A DNA stretch of 64,000 bases, taken from positions 868,001-932,000 of the forward strand of contig CBDCYH010000001.1 of NCBI GenBank assembly GCA_965224105.1, written 5' to 3'. Made by a program: the position numbers and the translations under genes. How positions within the stretch are numbered: position 1 is the first letter of the stretch; each line of letters opens with the position of its first letter. This document shows positions 43,032-50,662 of this stretch, piece after piece. This DNA is from CBDCYH01 sp965224105. GTDB lineage: Bacteria; Bacteroidota; Rhodothermia; Rhodothermales; JABDKH01. Below the pieces are notes generated by a model, which did no database searches, was not told the origin of the DNA, and was given only the letters and a program-made list of their open reading frames with translations.

Positions 43032-44078
43032 TTGAAGCCGCTCGTTACCATTATCATCGTCACCTGGAATGGGCTGGAGCTGCTTAAAAATTTTTTACCG
43101 TCTGTCCTTAATACGACTTACTCTAACTATGAGATTGTCGTTGTCGACAACGCCTCGGAAGATGACACACTCTCGTATCTGCATTCCAACCATCCGGAGG
43201 TGCGAATAATCCGGAATGACGAAAACTTCGGATATGCCAGAGGGAACAACGAGGCCATTAGATCAACGGGCGGGGAATACATTGTGCTGCTCAACAACGA
43301 CGCCGAGGTTGATCCAGGATGGCTCGAGCCCGTGGTTGCACATGCTGAATCGGACATGAGAATTGGAGTGTTGCAACCCAAAATTCTCCGAACAGACGAG
43401 CGGAATAAATTTGAATATGCTGGCGCAGCAGGCGGCCACCTCGACCTCCTCGGCTTCCCCTTTGCCCTCGGCCGGCTATTTGATACCGTCGAGTCAGACA
43501 GAGGTCAGTACGACACTCCGAGGCAAATATTCTGGGCGAGTGGTGCCGCATTCTTTGCACGACGTAGTGCGCTCGAACGTGTCGGACTCCTGGACGAAGA
43601 GTTCTTTATGCACATGGAAGAAATTGACCTGTGCTGGCGAATGTGGAGACACGGATTCAGTGTTTACTCGGAACCTGGGAGCAAGGTCTACCATCAGGGC
43701 GGAGGATCATTGGCATACAAGAACCCTAACAAGCTGTACTATAATGTGAGGAACAGCCTGGTCATGTTGCAGAAAAATCTCCCTCAGCAAACCGTCCCAG
43801 AAATATTCAGACTGCGAAAACGGATCGACAAGCTAGCGACGATTCGTTTTGCTGCGACCGGAAATTTCCGGAAAGCGCGTGCCATAACCCGGGCACGCCG
43901 CGACGCTGCCAAGATGATGGAGACGATGGGAACAATCAGGTCGACTGATACCCTGGATGTGCTGCCGAGTTACCGAGGATCTATCGTTGCGGACTACTAC
44001 ATGAAAAGGAAAAAGTATTTCGCCCAGCTGGACCAATCGCGCTTCAAGTTTCCCGTTCTTCCGGAATTTCCGATGTGA
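43032..44078 (+). CDS. Family 2 glycosyltransferase (rhamnosyltransferase-like)
   Basis: 348 residues, read from a TTG start because no ATG or GTG fits and KPLVTIIIVTWNGLELLKNF is the conserved N-terminus. GT-A features: EIVVVDNASEDDTL (about 35-48), NENFGYARGNNEAI-type loop and IVLLNNDAEVDPGWLEP (about 86-102, with the DxD-like NND), then AAFFARRSALERVGLLDEEFFMHMEEIDLCWRMWR, the acceptor-side motif of WbbL-like rhamnosyltransferases. It probably adds sugars to surface polysaccharide; donor and acceptor are unknown. It ends one base before the converging EamA gene. Confidence 0.85.
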   Translation: MKPLVTIIIVTWNGLELLKNFLPSVLNTTYSNYEIVVVDNASEDDTLSYLHSNHPEVRIIRNDENFGYARGNNEAIRSTGGEYIVLLNNDAEVDPGWLEPVVAHAESDMRIGVLQPKILRTDERNKFEYAGAAGGHLDLLGFPFALGRLFDTVESDRGQYDTPRQIFWASGAAFFARRSALERVGLLDEEFFMHMEEIDLCWRMWRHGFSVYSEPGSKVYHQGGGSLAYKNPNKLYYNVRNSLVMLQKNLPQQTVPEIFRLRKRIDKLATIRFAATGNFRKARAITRARRDAAKMMETMGTIRSTDTLDVLPSYRGSIVADYYMKRKKYFAQLDQSRFKFPVLPEFPM

Positions 44079-44993
44079 CTAGGGCGGAGCGACGGGCACA
44101 ACTTTCCTGTCTGCCAAAATCGACGCTGCGATCGCCAGGAGTATTATTGCCATCCCGACCAGTGCCAGCGGTTGTGGGACCTCGTCGAATATCCAGAAAG
44201 CCAGGATCGAGCCACCAACCGGTTCCGATAATGACAGTAGTGCGAGGAAGGCGGGTGTAAAGTACCGCAGTGCATAGTTCAGCGAACCGTGACCAATTAT
44301 TTGCGGTCCGAGAGCCATGAGCGCAAACAGTGCGTACAATTTTGGACTGTTCCCGAGAAGCGGTGTTTTCGTGAACAGGGCCATGCACACGACCGTTATC
44401 GCCGTTACCGTGTAGATCGCGAACACGTACCGCAGCCAGTCCATCTTTTTTCTGATTACCCGGCCCAGAATCAGGTAGACACTTACGAACATTGCTGCCG
44501 CGGCGGCCAAGATGTTGCCCAGGCGAGGGTTGGTGATGTTGAGGTTTTCATCGGGCACATCAGAAATACCGATGAGCACCGCACCTCCTACGGCCGCGGC
44601 GATTGCGATGAAAGTAGTTCTCGAAAGGCGTTCTTTGAGGAAAACGAAACCTAGTGCAGCGATGAAGAGCGGATTACTGGAAACGAGCGTGGAAGCACTG
44701 GCAACAGACGTGAGATACAAAGACTGAATCCATGCAGTGAAGTGCAGCCCGAGGCAGACTCCAGACAAAATGATGAATGCAAGGTCTCGGCGGTCAAGCT
44801 CTTTGAAAAAGCCGGACGAATGCCTCCAGGCGAACGGTAGCAGGAAGATTACGGCGAGGCTTGTGCGCCATGCGGCAACTGCCATCGGGGGCGCATCTGA
44901 TGCAAACTTTACAAGGATCGGACTCCACGCAAAGCAGATCAATCCAACAAACAGAAAAAGATAAACTCGTACTGGCCGGGCAGCCGCAGCCAC
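44079..44993 (-). CDS. EamA/DMT family transporter
   Basis: 304 residues with about ten membrane helices arranged as two five-helix EamA repeats; the first is marked by CFAWSPILVKFASDAPPMAVAAWRTSLA and the second by LLSLSEPVGGSILAFWIFDEVPQPLALVGMAIIL. Members export or import small metabolites, often amino acids or nucleosides; the substrate cannot be predicted. The stop codon is directly adjacent to the stop of the converging glycosyltransferase gene. It lies 5 bases downstream of the DUF4293 gene. Confidence 0.88.
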   Translation of the reverse strand: MAAAARPVRVYLFLFVGLICFAWSPILVKFASDAPPMAVAAWRTSLAVIFLLPFAWRHSSGFFKELDRRDLAFIILSGVCLGLHFTAWIQSLYLTSVASASTLVSSNPLFIAALGFVFLKERLSRTTFIAIAAAVGGAVLIGISDVPDENLNITNPRLGNILAAAAAMFVSVYLILGRVIRKKMDWLRYVFAIYTVTAITVVCMALFTKTPLLGNSPKLYALFALMALGPQIIGHGSLNYALRYFTPAFLALLSLSEPVGGSILAFWIFDEVPQPLALVGMAIILLAIAASILADRKVVPVAPP

Positions 44994-44998
44994 CTCCT

Positions 44999-45403
44999 CT
45001 ACCGTATCCGATCCATCGACTGGATCAGCTTGATATCCTTACTAATTCCCCGGCGGGCAAGAATAAACATGATGAGGCTTGCCGCCGCAGCACAAATAAG
45101 CACCCACTCATTCGTATTGATACCAGACTGGACGGCGATCCCGCCTACGAAAAGTACGAGGGCGACAAGAGACAGCACGATGGGAATCGTAGCTAATGTA
45201 AACTGCCGTTTTCGGTTTGAGTACATAAATGTAACAACCAGGGCGAGGATGCAGCCGAGTGCCGCGGCACCTGCAACGGCATACTCCACTCCGCCCGCGA
45301 GGCGCATCTCGATTGCAGGTCCGGGACTCCCGTTGAACCACAGAAGCATCGAAAGGAGTACTGCTCCAAGGAGAAAGTATACGGATTGGATTCGTTGCAG
45401 CAT
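44999..45403 (-). CDS. DUF4293-like membrane protein
   Basis: 134 residues from the ATG giving MLQRIQSVYFLLGAVLLSML (an upstream extension in frame overlaps the icd-like gene). Four hydrophobic helices with short loops; the MxQRIQSVY start and a WxNGSPGP-type loop after the first helix match DUF4293, a four-helix inner-membrane family of Bacteroidota with no known function. It starts 4 bases after the isocitrate dehydrogenase gene and precedes the EamA gene by 5. Confidence 0.75.
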   Translation of the reverse strand: MLQRIQSVYFLLGAVLLSMLLWFNGSPGPAIEMRLAGGVEYAVAGAAALGCILALVVTFMYSNRKRQFTLATIPIVLSLVALVLFVGGIAVQSGINTNEWVLICAAAASLIMFILARRGISKDIKLIQSMDRIR

Positions 45404-45407
45404 GAGA

Positions 45408-46427
45408 TTAACGTGCGTTCCGCGCGACGCGCTCGACCATACTCTTTGTAAACTCAGTCGTCGTTGCTGTTCCTCCAACGTCTCGTGTCAGGACTTTTCC
45501 TTCGGTGTATTGCTGCACCAGGCTGTCGCGGATGTTATCTGCGGCAGACGTTTCACCAAGGTGGCGTAGCATCAGCTCGGCGGATCTCAACACTGCGGTC
45601 GGGTTAGCTTTGTCCTGTCCGGCGATATCCGGCGCGCTACCATGTACTGCCTCAAAGACGGCACACTCTTCACCAATGTTCGCTCCGGCGACAACTCCAA
45701 GTCCCCCAACCAATCCGGCACACAGATCACTGAGAATGTCTCCGAATAAGTTGGTCGTGACGATACATTCGTATCGCTCCGGATACATCACCAACTGCAT
45801 ACACATATTGTCGATGATGCGATCATTCATTTCGATGTCCGGATACTCCTCTCCAACCGATTTGGCAATGTTCAGGAACATCGCCCCCGCACGTTTGAGA
45901 ATATTCGCTTTGTGAACCAGCGTGGCTTTCTTGTAGCCGTGCTTTCTTGCGTATTCGAAAGCAAATCTGATGATCCGTTCGGAACCCCTCCTGGTGATGC
46001 GCGAGATAGTGTCGGCGATCTCAAGGCGTTCGTCGTAGTTTTCGATCCCTGCGTAGAGTCCTTCTGTATTCTCTCTGAAAATCAGCAGATTTACATTTTC
46101 GAAGGGTGTATTGATACCCGGCATTGTCTTACATGGCCGGATATTCGCGTAGAGGTCGAGCCGCTGACGGAGGCCGACGTTTACGCTTTTAAAACCTTTG
46201 CCAATGGGAGTGGTGATAGGTCCTTTCAGGGCTGTACCGTTTCTCCTTATGGACTCCAGAACCTGATCCGGTAGAGGTGTCCCGAAGTCTGCCATGGCGG
46301 CAGTGCCGACCTTGTCGTGGACTTCCCAATCAAATTGAACTCCGGTGGCTTCCAGAATCTTCACTGCCGCTCCCACGACCTCAGGACCGATGCCATCTCC
46401 AGGTAGTAGCGTAATACGATGCGCCAT
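45408..46427 (-). CDS. NAD-type isocitrate dehydrogenase (IDH/IMDH family)
   Basis: 339 residues. The N-terminus HRITLLPGDGIGPEVVGAAV and the signature NLFGDILSDLCAGLVGGLGVVAGANIG (about 229-255) place it among NAD/NADP isocitrate-isopropylmalate dehydrogenases. The substrate site has KGPITTPIGKGFKSVNVGLRQRLDLYANIRPC (about 68-99), where the Ser and Asn of SVNV fit isocitrate rather than isopropylmalate. The cofactor loop VFEAVHGSAPDIAGQDKANPTA resembles NAD-dependent forms. It would make 2-oxoglutarate in the TCA cycle. Homoisocitrate or tartrate dehydrogenase cannot be fully excluded. Confidence 0.85.
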   Translation of the reverse strand: MAHRITLLPGDGIGPEVVGAAVKILEATGVQFDWEVHDKVGTAAMADFGTPLPDQVLESIRRNGTALKGPITTPIGKGFKSVNVGLRQRLDLYANIRPCKTMPGINTPFENVNLLIFRENTEGLYAGIENYDERLEIADTISRITRRGSERIIRFAFEYARKHGYKKATLVHKANILKRAGAMFLNIAKSVGEEYPDIEMNDRIIDNMCMQLVMYPERYECIVTTNLFGDILSDLCAGLVGGLGVVAGANIGEECAVFEAVHGSAPDIAGQDKANPTAVLRSAELMLRHLGETSAADNIRDSLVQQYTEGKVLTRDVGGTATTTEFTKSMVERVARNAR

Positions 46428-46453
46428 TTCTTTTAACTGCGGTTTACGGATAA

Positions 46454-46480
46454 CAAAAAAGCCCCACCACTGGCAGAGCT
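46454..46480 (-). terminator. Terminator after the exbB-exbD operon
   Basis: Minus strand: AGCTCTGCC pairs with GGTGGGGCT (nine pairs, three G-U) around AGT, followed by seven T residues, about 23 bases after the second exbD stop codon. Confidence 0.7.
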
Positions 46481-46502
46481 TTTTCGCAAGAATTATTGCG
46501 CT

Positions 46503-46949
46503 CTAGGGCGTGTCGCGCTTAGTGGAATAATTGATCCGGAGTGTTCCGGCTTGCCGGAGCTCCTGCTGTACATCCAGCACGGTTTTCATCTCGGAGGTTT
46601 CATCCACACGAAGCGAAACGATGAGCTTTGGCTGGTCTGCCAGCTTTCGGTACATCACCGTCCGTATAACGTTCACGTCTTCAATGAGTGCGTCATCAAT
46701 TTGGACCTTGGTAGCGCCAACCTGATTGACACCAGTCTTCTCTGGACCGATCCACACGTACGAGACCAATCGTTTCTGATCGATCTTCGTAAGCGCCTCT
46801 GCTTTTGGCAGGGTGGTTCGCACCTTCACTTCGTTCTCGCGAAGGACGGTCGTAACCATGAAGAAGATCAAAAGCATGAAGATGATATCCGGAAGCGATG
46901 CTGTCGGAATCGTCTGCTGAGTTTTAACCTTTTTGGTAAAATGCGCCAT
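46503..46949 (-). CDS. ExbD/TolR family protein, second copy
   Basis: 148 residues from the ATG giving MAHFTKKVKTQQTIPTASLPD; a frame extension of 9 codons overlaps the preceding gene. One membrane span (about 22-42, LPDIIFMLLIFFMVTTVL) carries the Asp used for proton coupling in ExbD/TolR, and a periplasmic domain follows (VNVIRTVMYRKLADQPKLIVSLRVD). It starts 4 bases after the first exbD stop. It differs from the first copy in its longer periplasmic part with ALTKIDQKRLVSYVWIG. Confidence 0.87.
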   Translation of the reverse strand: MAHFTKKVKTQQTIPTASLPDIIFMLLIFFMVTTVLRENEVKVRTTLPKAEALTKIDQKRLVSYVWIGPEKTGVNQVGATKVQIDDALIEDVNVIRTVMYRKLADQPKLIVSLRVDETSEMKTVLDVQQELRQAGTLRINYSTKRDTP

Positions 46950-46953
46950 CGGG

Positions 46954-47505
46954 TTATTGTTCGTCAGGTTCGGCAATAGAGATCGCAGCTGGGAATTTTT
47001 CCCTCACCAGGTTCTCGCCTGTCAAACTTGCTGTGTACGTTTTGTAATCCTCGTAGCCAAGCTGTCTTGCTTCAGAATCCCAGATTTCGAAGTACGCCAT
47101 CCAGGTTTCGTCAAGCACGTCTACGTATGCTCTGTAGGGCGTTTGCGCGGCTGTCTTGATTGAGATAACTGCTTTGTTTGGATCCTCCGAAAAATTCGGA
47201 TCCGCACCAAAGTTCGTTACGTGTTTCCTGACGTCTGGACGGACCTGCGAGACCGGAGCGAGCTTGTCCTCGATGAGGAGTTGCCCTTGTTCGTTCACAA
47301 GGATCTTGAGCATGTTCCGCTCCTTTACCGGGGGCGGTTTGACATTTTCATCCAGAGGTGGCGGAAGGACCATACCAATGCCTGTGTCGACATCGATGGT
47401 TGTCGTCACGAGAAAGAAAATCAACAGCAGAAAGGCAATGTCTGCCATCGATGCTGTTGGAATCTCAACCTCGCGTGACTTTTTCTTTTTGAGCAATCCA
47501 GCCAT
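46954..47505 (-). CDS. ExbD/TolR family protein, first copy
   Basis: 183 residues from MAGLLKKKKSREVEIPTASM (an upstream open extension of 21 codons lies in the previous gene). The span ASMADIAFLLLIFFLVTTTI carries the conserved Asp (about residue 21). The periplasmic domain is unusually long, with a Pro-rich PPPLDENVKPPPVKERN and an unusual insertion (WMAYFEIWDSEARQLGYEDYKTY) relative to short ExbD proteins. Two ExbDs behind one ExbB are common in Bacteroidota and energise TonB-dependent import or Tol-type envelope functions. Confidence 0.88.
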   Translation of the reverse strand: MAGLLKKKKSREVEIPTASMADIAFLLLIFFLVTTTIDVDTGIGMVLPPPLDENVKPPPVKERNMLKILVNEQGQLLIEDKLAPVSQVRPDVRKHVTNFGADPNFSEDPNKAVISIKTAAQTPYRAYVDVLDETWMAYFEIWDSEARQLGYEDYKTYTASLTGENLVREKFPAAISIAEPDEQ

Positions 47506-47515
47506 GATAGACTCC

Positions 47516-47785
47516 TTAGTTGAATAGTCCCTTGACGCTGGTGAGCAGCAACGCGAGCGTTGTGACAACCAGCATGATCAGGACCGAGTAAACCGCTGCC
47601 TGGGCGCCATCCCCTGTTCCGAAGATTAGGCCAATTAGAACGACTACTGGCAGAGCCACGGCCAGCATAGACATTGGCTTAACCTTGCCCTGCATGATTC
47701 CACGGACACCAAACAGGCCAATTGTGAGTAGCGAAAGGGCTACAACAGCCAAGACCAGGATTATTAGAATTCTTTCGATTCCCAT
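47516..47785 (-). CDS. Small three-helix membrane protein within the exb operon
   Basis: 89 residues with three hydrophobic segments (about 6-28, 41-56 and 64-85) and a short basic loop (RGIMQGKVKP). No family is recognised. It sits between exbB (6 bases upstream) and exbD (10 bases downstream), so it is most likely an accessory subunit of the ExbB-ExbD motor; this is inference from position and membrane nature. Confidence 0.8.
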   Translation of the reverse strand: MGIERILIILVLAVVALSLLTIGLFGVRGIMQGKVKPMSMLAVALPVVVLIGLIFGTGDGAQAAVYSVLIMLVVTTLALLLTSVKGLFN

Positions 47786-47791
47786 GTTGTT

Positions 47792-48490
47792 TTATGAGTG
47801 TGCAGGGCGACCTGCGTCCATCATTACCAGCGAGTCGATGAGTTCGATTGAGGCTTCCTCCATGTCGACAACGATACGATCAATTTTCGAAACGATATAG
47901 TTGTAGAAGAACTGCAGGATTATGGCCGTAACAAGACCAAAGACTGTAGTCAAGAGAGCAACCTTGATACCTCCGGCAACAAGAGATGGAGAGATGTCTC
48001 CAGCCTCTTCGATCGCGTCGAAGGCTTCAACCATTCCCCAAACTGTACCAAGGAATCCGAACATCGGTGCGAGGGAGATAAAGAGTGATAGCCAGACCAG
48101 TCCTCTCTCCAAGAAACTCATCTCAATAGATCCATAGGAGACGACGGCCTTTTCGACAGCTTCGATCCCTTCATTGTGTCTCATCAGACCTGCCTGAAAA
48201 ACCGCGGCGACGGGACCCTTTGTTTTAGCACACTCTTCCTCTGCGGCGGATACACCACCATCGGATAGAGCGTTCTTCACTCGGGTGATGAACTTTCGAG
48301 AATCGATGTCGGCACGGTTAAGCGTAATGATTCTTTCGAATGCAATCGCCAGACCGATGATGAGTGTGACGAGAATGGGCCACATAAAGCCGCCGTCGTT
48401 GCCCTCATTAAATTTCTCTACGAGAACGTTAATCAGGCCTTGCTCGCCCGCGTCCTGGGGCAACAACATTAAGAGGCTGTAAAGCTGCAT
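47792..48490 (-). CDS. exbB: MotA/TolQ/ExbB proton channel family protein
   Basis: 232 residues, preceded by a strong ribosome site GGAGG seven bases before the ATG. It has three membrane spans; the signature cytoplasmic-to-periplasmic segment reads LVWLSLFISLAPMFGFLGTVWGMVEAFDAIEEAGDISPSLVAGGIKVALLTTVFGL (about 127-182), the MotA/ExbB/TolQ motif. It forms the proton channel with ExbD. The gene is first in a four-gene operon with a good promoter. Confidence 0.92.
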   Translation of the reverse strand: MQLYSLLMLLPQDAGEQGLINVLVEKFNEGNDGGFMWPILVTLIIGLAIAFERIITLNRADIDSRKFITRVKNALSDGGVSAAEEECAKTKGPVAAVFQAGLMRHNEGIEAVEKAVVSYGSIEMSFLERGLVWLSLFISLAPMFGFLGTVWGMVEAFDAIEEAGDISPSLVAGGIKVALLTTVFGLVTAIILQFFYNYIVSKIDRIVVDMEEASIELIDSLVMMDAGRPAHS

Positions 48491-48593
48491 GGATATCCTC
48501 CAGAATTACAACTAAGAAGTTATGGGGAATGACGCAATTCCGTGACAATTGGATTGCAATGGAACACGCCGGAAGTCGCAAAATTTCGGCATG

Positions 48594-48622
48594 ATAATAT
48601 CCATTATCACGGCCATTGTCAA
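48594..48622 (-). promoter_or_regulatory. Promoter of the exbB operon
   Basis: Minus strand: perfect TTGACA (48617-48622), exactly 17 bases, TATTAT (48594-48599). Transcription would start near 48587, giving a leader of about 97 bases. It lies in the 297-base gap between the exbB and protease genes; the rest of that gap holds a terminator and nothing else recognised. Confidence 0.85.
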
Positions 48623-48726
48623 CGAAGAGGGATAAGTCTAAGACTGGACAGAGGTGTGGCGGTTGCCAATTAATCGGTCATTTGATTGTTTGGGACACGA
48701 TTTTCGATCTGATTTAGATTTTGAAA

Positions 48727-48762
48727 TAAAAAACCCGCAGAAGGTTGGTCTCCCGCGGGTTT
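48727..48762 (-). terminator. Terminator after the C-terminal processing protease gene
   Basis: Minus strand: AAACCCGC pairs with GCGGGTTT (48731-48738 and 48755-48762), 16-base loop, followed by TTTATTTC in addition to the T residues of the stem. It lies 25 bases after the stop codon. Confidence 0.8.
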
Positions 48763-48787
48763 TATTCGCATTTCGGCTAAGTGTATC

Positions 48788-50461
48788 TCAGTCCCCGATA
48801 TAAGCTAGTTTCTCAGCTTCATCCCAAAGTCGTAATGCGCCATTGTAGACGTCATCCTGCGAGTTGAAGATGGGATACCAGGCGGATCGATCGAAAATCC
48901 GAGAGGCAATCTGTCCCTTCACAAGAATGGAAAGCATCTCCTTGTCGGTCGCAAAATCCTGTTCGGTGAATACAGGATTCTCTGGATCGACATCATCTGT
49001 GCGACCCTCTACCTGAATGCCATTCTCGGCGGCATGGTCGATAAGATCTGGCAGGAACGATCCATCGAGCTGGAAAGAGCTCATGAAGCCTTCCTTATCC
49101 GAGCTCCATGTCTTTCTAATGTCATTGCCATTTGAATCGATCCAGCCTCTGACAAACGTCGAATGGACCTGTCGACCCACGATCTGTTGAAGCAGCGGAC
49201 TGAGTGTATCGGAGCGCATGATGAAGTCGGGAAGTATCCCTCCTCCACCGGCGACTGTTCTGCCTGCACTCGTTGTGTACCTAAGTGAATCAGGAATGCT
49301 CGAGATAATTTCCTGCGAACTTGTTGCCGCATCTTCTTCCCGTTGCTCATACTTCGACAGATAGTATGCCTGCTTGTCGCCGTTTTCGTATGGCGTCTGG
49401 ATGAGTCTTCCGCTGGGCGTGAAGTATCTCGAAATGGTCACACGGATTGCACTTCCATCGTTGAGAACGTATTGCTTCTGAACAAGTCCCTTGCCGAAAG
49501 TTCTTCTGCCGACAATCAGAGCACGGTCATGATCCTGAAGTGCACCGGCAACAATCTCACTGGCAGACGCGGAGTTCTCGTCAACCAACACTATTACGGG
49601 TTGCTCTTCGAAGAGACCGCCAGCCCGCGAATAGAACGCCTCGTTTGCATCGGGGTATCTTCCTTTTGCCGTCACGATTGTCTTGTTGCCAGGAAGAAAC
49701 TCATCAGCAACGTTTACAGCCATGTCGAGATAACCACCGCCGTTACCCCGCAGGTCGAGTATAAGACGTTGCATGCCTTGCTTTTTCAGTTCGACGATAG
49801 CATCCCTGAACTCTGAGTAGGTCGTGCGGGCGAATCTATTGAGCTTGATGTAGCCAGTTTGGTCGTCGATCAGGTAAGACGAGTCGAGAGTGAACAACGG
49901 AATTTTGTCGCGGGTGATGCCGAAAGACATCCGTTGGTCAAAGCTTGGACGGTATACGGTGACATCGACCTTGGTCCCACGTGGTCCTTTGAGATGAGAC
50001 TGCACTTCGTCGCTATTAAAACCGATCGCATCTTTGCCATCGATAGTCACGATCCTGTCGCCAGCCAGCAGTCCTGCCTCTTCGGAGGGTCCTCCTGGAA
50101 GTGGGTTCAACACTGCGATGGTGTCTGCACCCTCCGGACCTGGGATCAACTCGTACGAAATACCGATCCCTTCGAATGAAGCGTTGAACTCCTCAGATAC
50201 GCGTTTCATCTGCTTCTCGTCGATGTATATCGAATGCGGATCCAGGTCGCTCAACATTCCTTTGATTGCGCTCTCGGCAATTTCATTGAAGTTGACGTCC
50301 TCCACATAGCGCTGTGTTATTACGAGATACGCGTCTTCCAATTTCTTCAACGACTCATAGGCATCATCAGAAGAAACAATTTTGGTAACGCTCGCTCCGA
50401 GTAGGACACCCGCCGCCAACAGGGTAGCACCGATGAGGCTGGAGTGTTTTCTGATTTTCAT
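48788..50461 (-). CDS. C-terminal processing peptidase (S41, CtpA/Prc family)
   Basis: 557 residues from MKIRKHSSLIGATLLAAGVLLG, an uncleaved or signal anchor; a 20-codon in-frame extension upstream is unsupported. A PDZ domain follows (GIGISYELIPGPEGADTIAVLNPLPGGPSEEAGLLAGDRIVTIDGK, about 98-145). The protease domain has LILDLRGNGGGYLDMAV, then NSASASEIVAGAL with nucleophile Ser299 and TFGKGLVQKQY with Lys324, the 25-residue spacing of the Ser-Lys dyad in Prc/D1P. The C-terminal 180 residues are a family extension common in Bacteroidota. It trims or degrades periplasmic proteins and lipoproteins. Confidence 0.93.
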   Translation of the reverse strand: MKIRKHSSLIGATLLAAGVLLGASVTKIVSSDDAYESLKKLEDAYLVITQRYVEDVNFNEIAESAIKGMLSDLDPHSIYIDEKQMKRVSEEFNASFEGIGISYELIPGPEGADTIAVLNPLPGGPSEEAGLLAGDRIVTIDGKDAIGFNSDEVQSHLKGPRGTKVDVTVYRPSFDQRMSFGITRDKIPLFTLDSSYLIDDQTGYIKLNRFARTTYSEFRDAIVELKKQGMQRLILDLRGNGGGYLDMAVNVADEFLPGNKTIVTAKGRYPDANEAFYSRAGGLFEEQPVIVLVDENSASASEIVAGALQDHDRALIVGRRTFGKGLVQKQYVLNDGSAIRVTISRYFTPSGRLIQTPYENGDKQAYYLSKYEQREEDAATSSQEIISSIPDSLRYTTSAGRTVAGGGGILPDFIMRSDTLSPLLQQIVGRQVHSTFVRGWIDSNGNDIRKTWSSDKEGFMSSFQLDGSFLPDLIDHAAENGIQVEGRTDDVDPENPVFTEQDFATDKEMLSILVKGQIASRIFDRSAWYPIFNSQDDVYNGALRLWDEAEKLAYIGD

Positions 50462-50471
50462 AAAATACCTC

Positions 50472-50500
50472 TGTCTAGATCCTCTGATGTGCGGCGTCAA
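50472..50500 (-). promoter_or_regulatory. Possible promoter of the protease gene
   Basis: Minus strand TTGACG (50495-50500), 17 bases, TAGACA (50472-50477). The expected start would fall beside the ribosome site GAGG, leaving almost no leader, so the call is tentative. Confidence 0.3.
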
Positions 50501-50662
50501 GTGAGGATGCCCGGCAATCAAAGACGTGTCTAGTTAACAACGGCTGTTCTCGGATATTTGTTGCACGGGTTGTCGATCCGTTGCAGCCGTCGGGAAATTC
50601 TCTTTGCCAATACGTCCTATTTTTTATCGACAACGATCTGCGAATCCGTAGTTTTACCTGAA

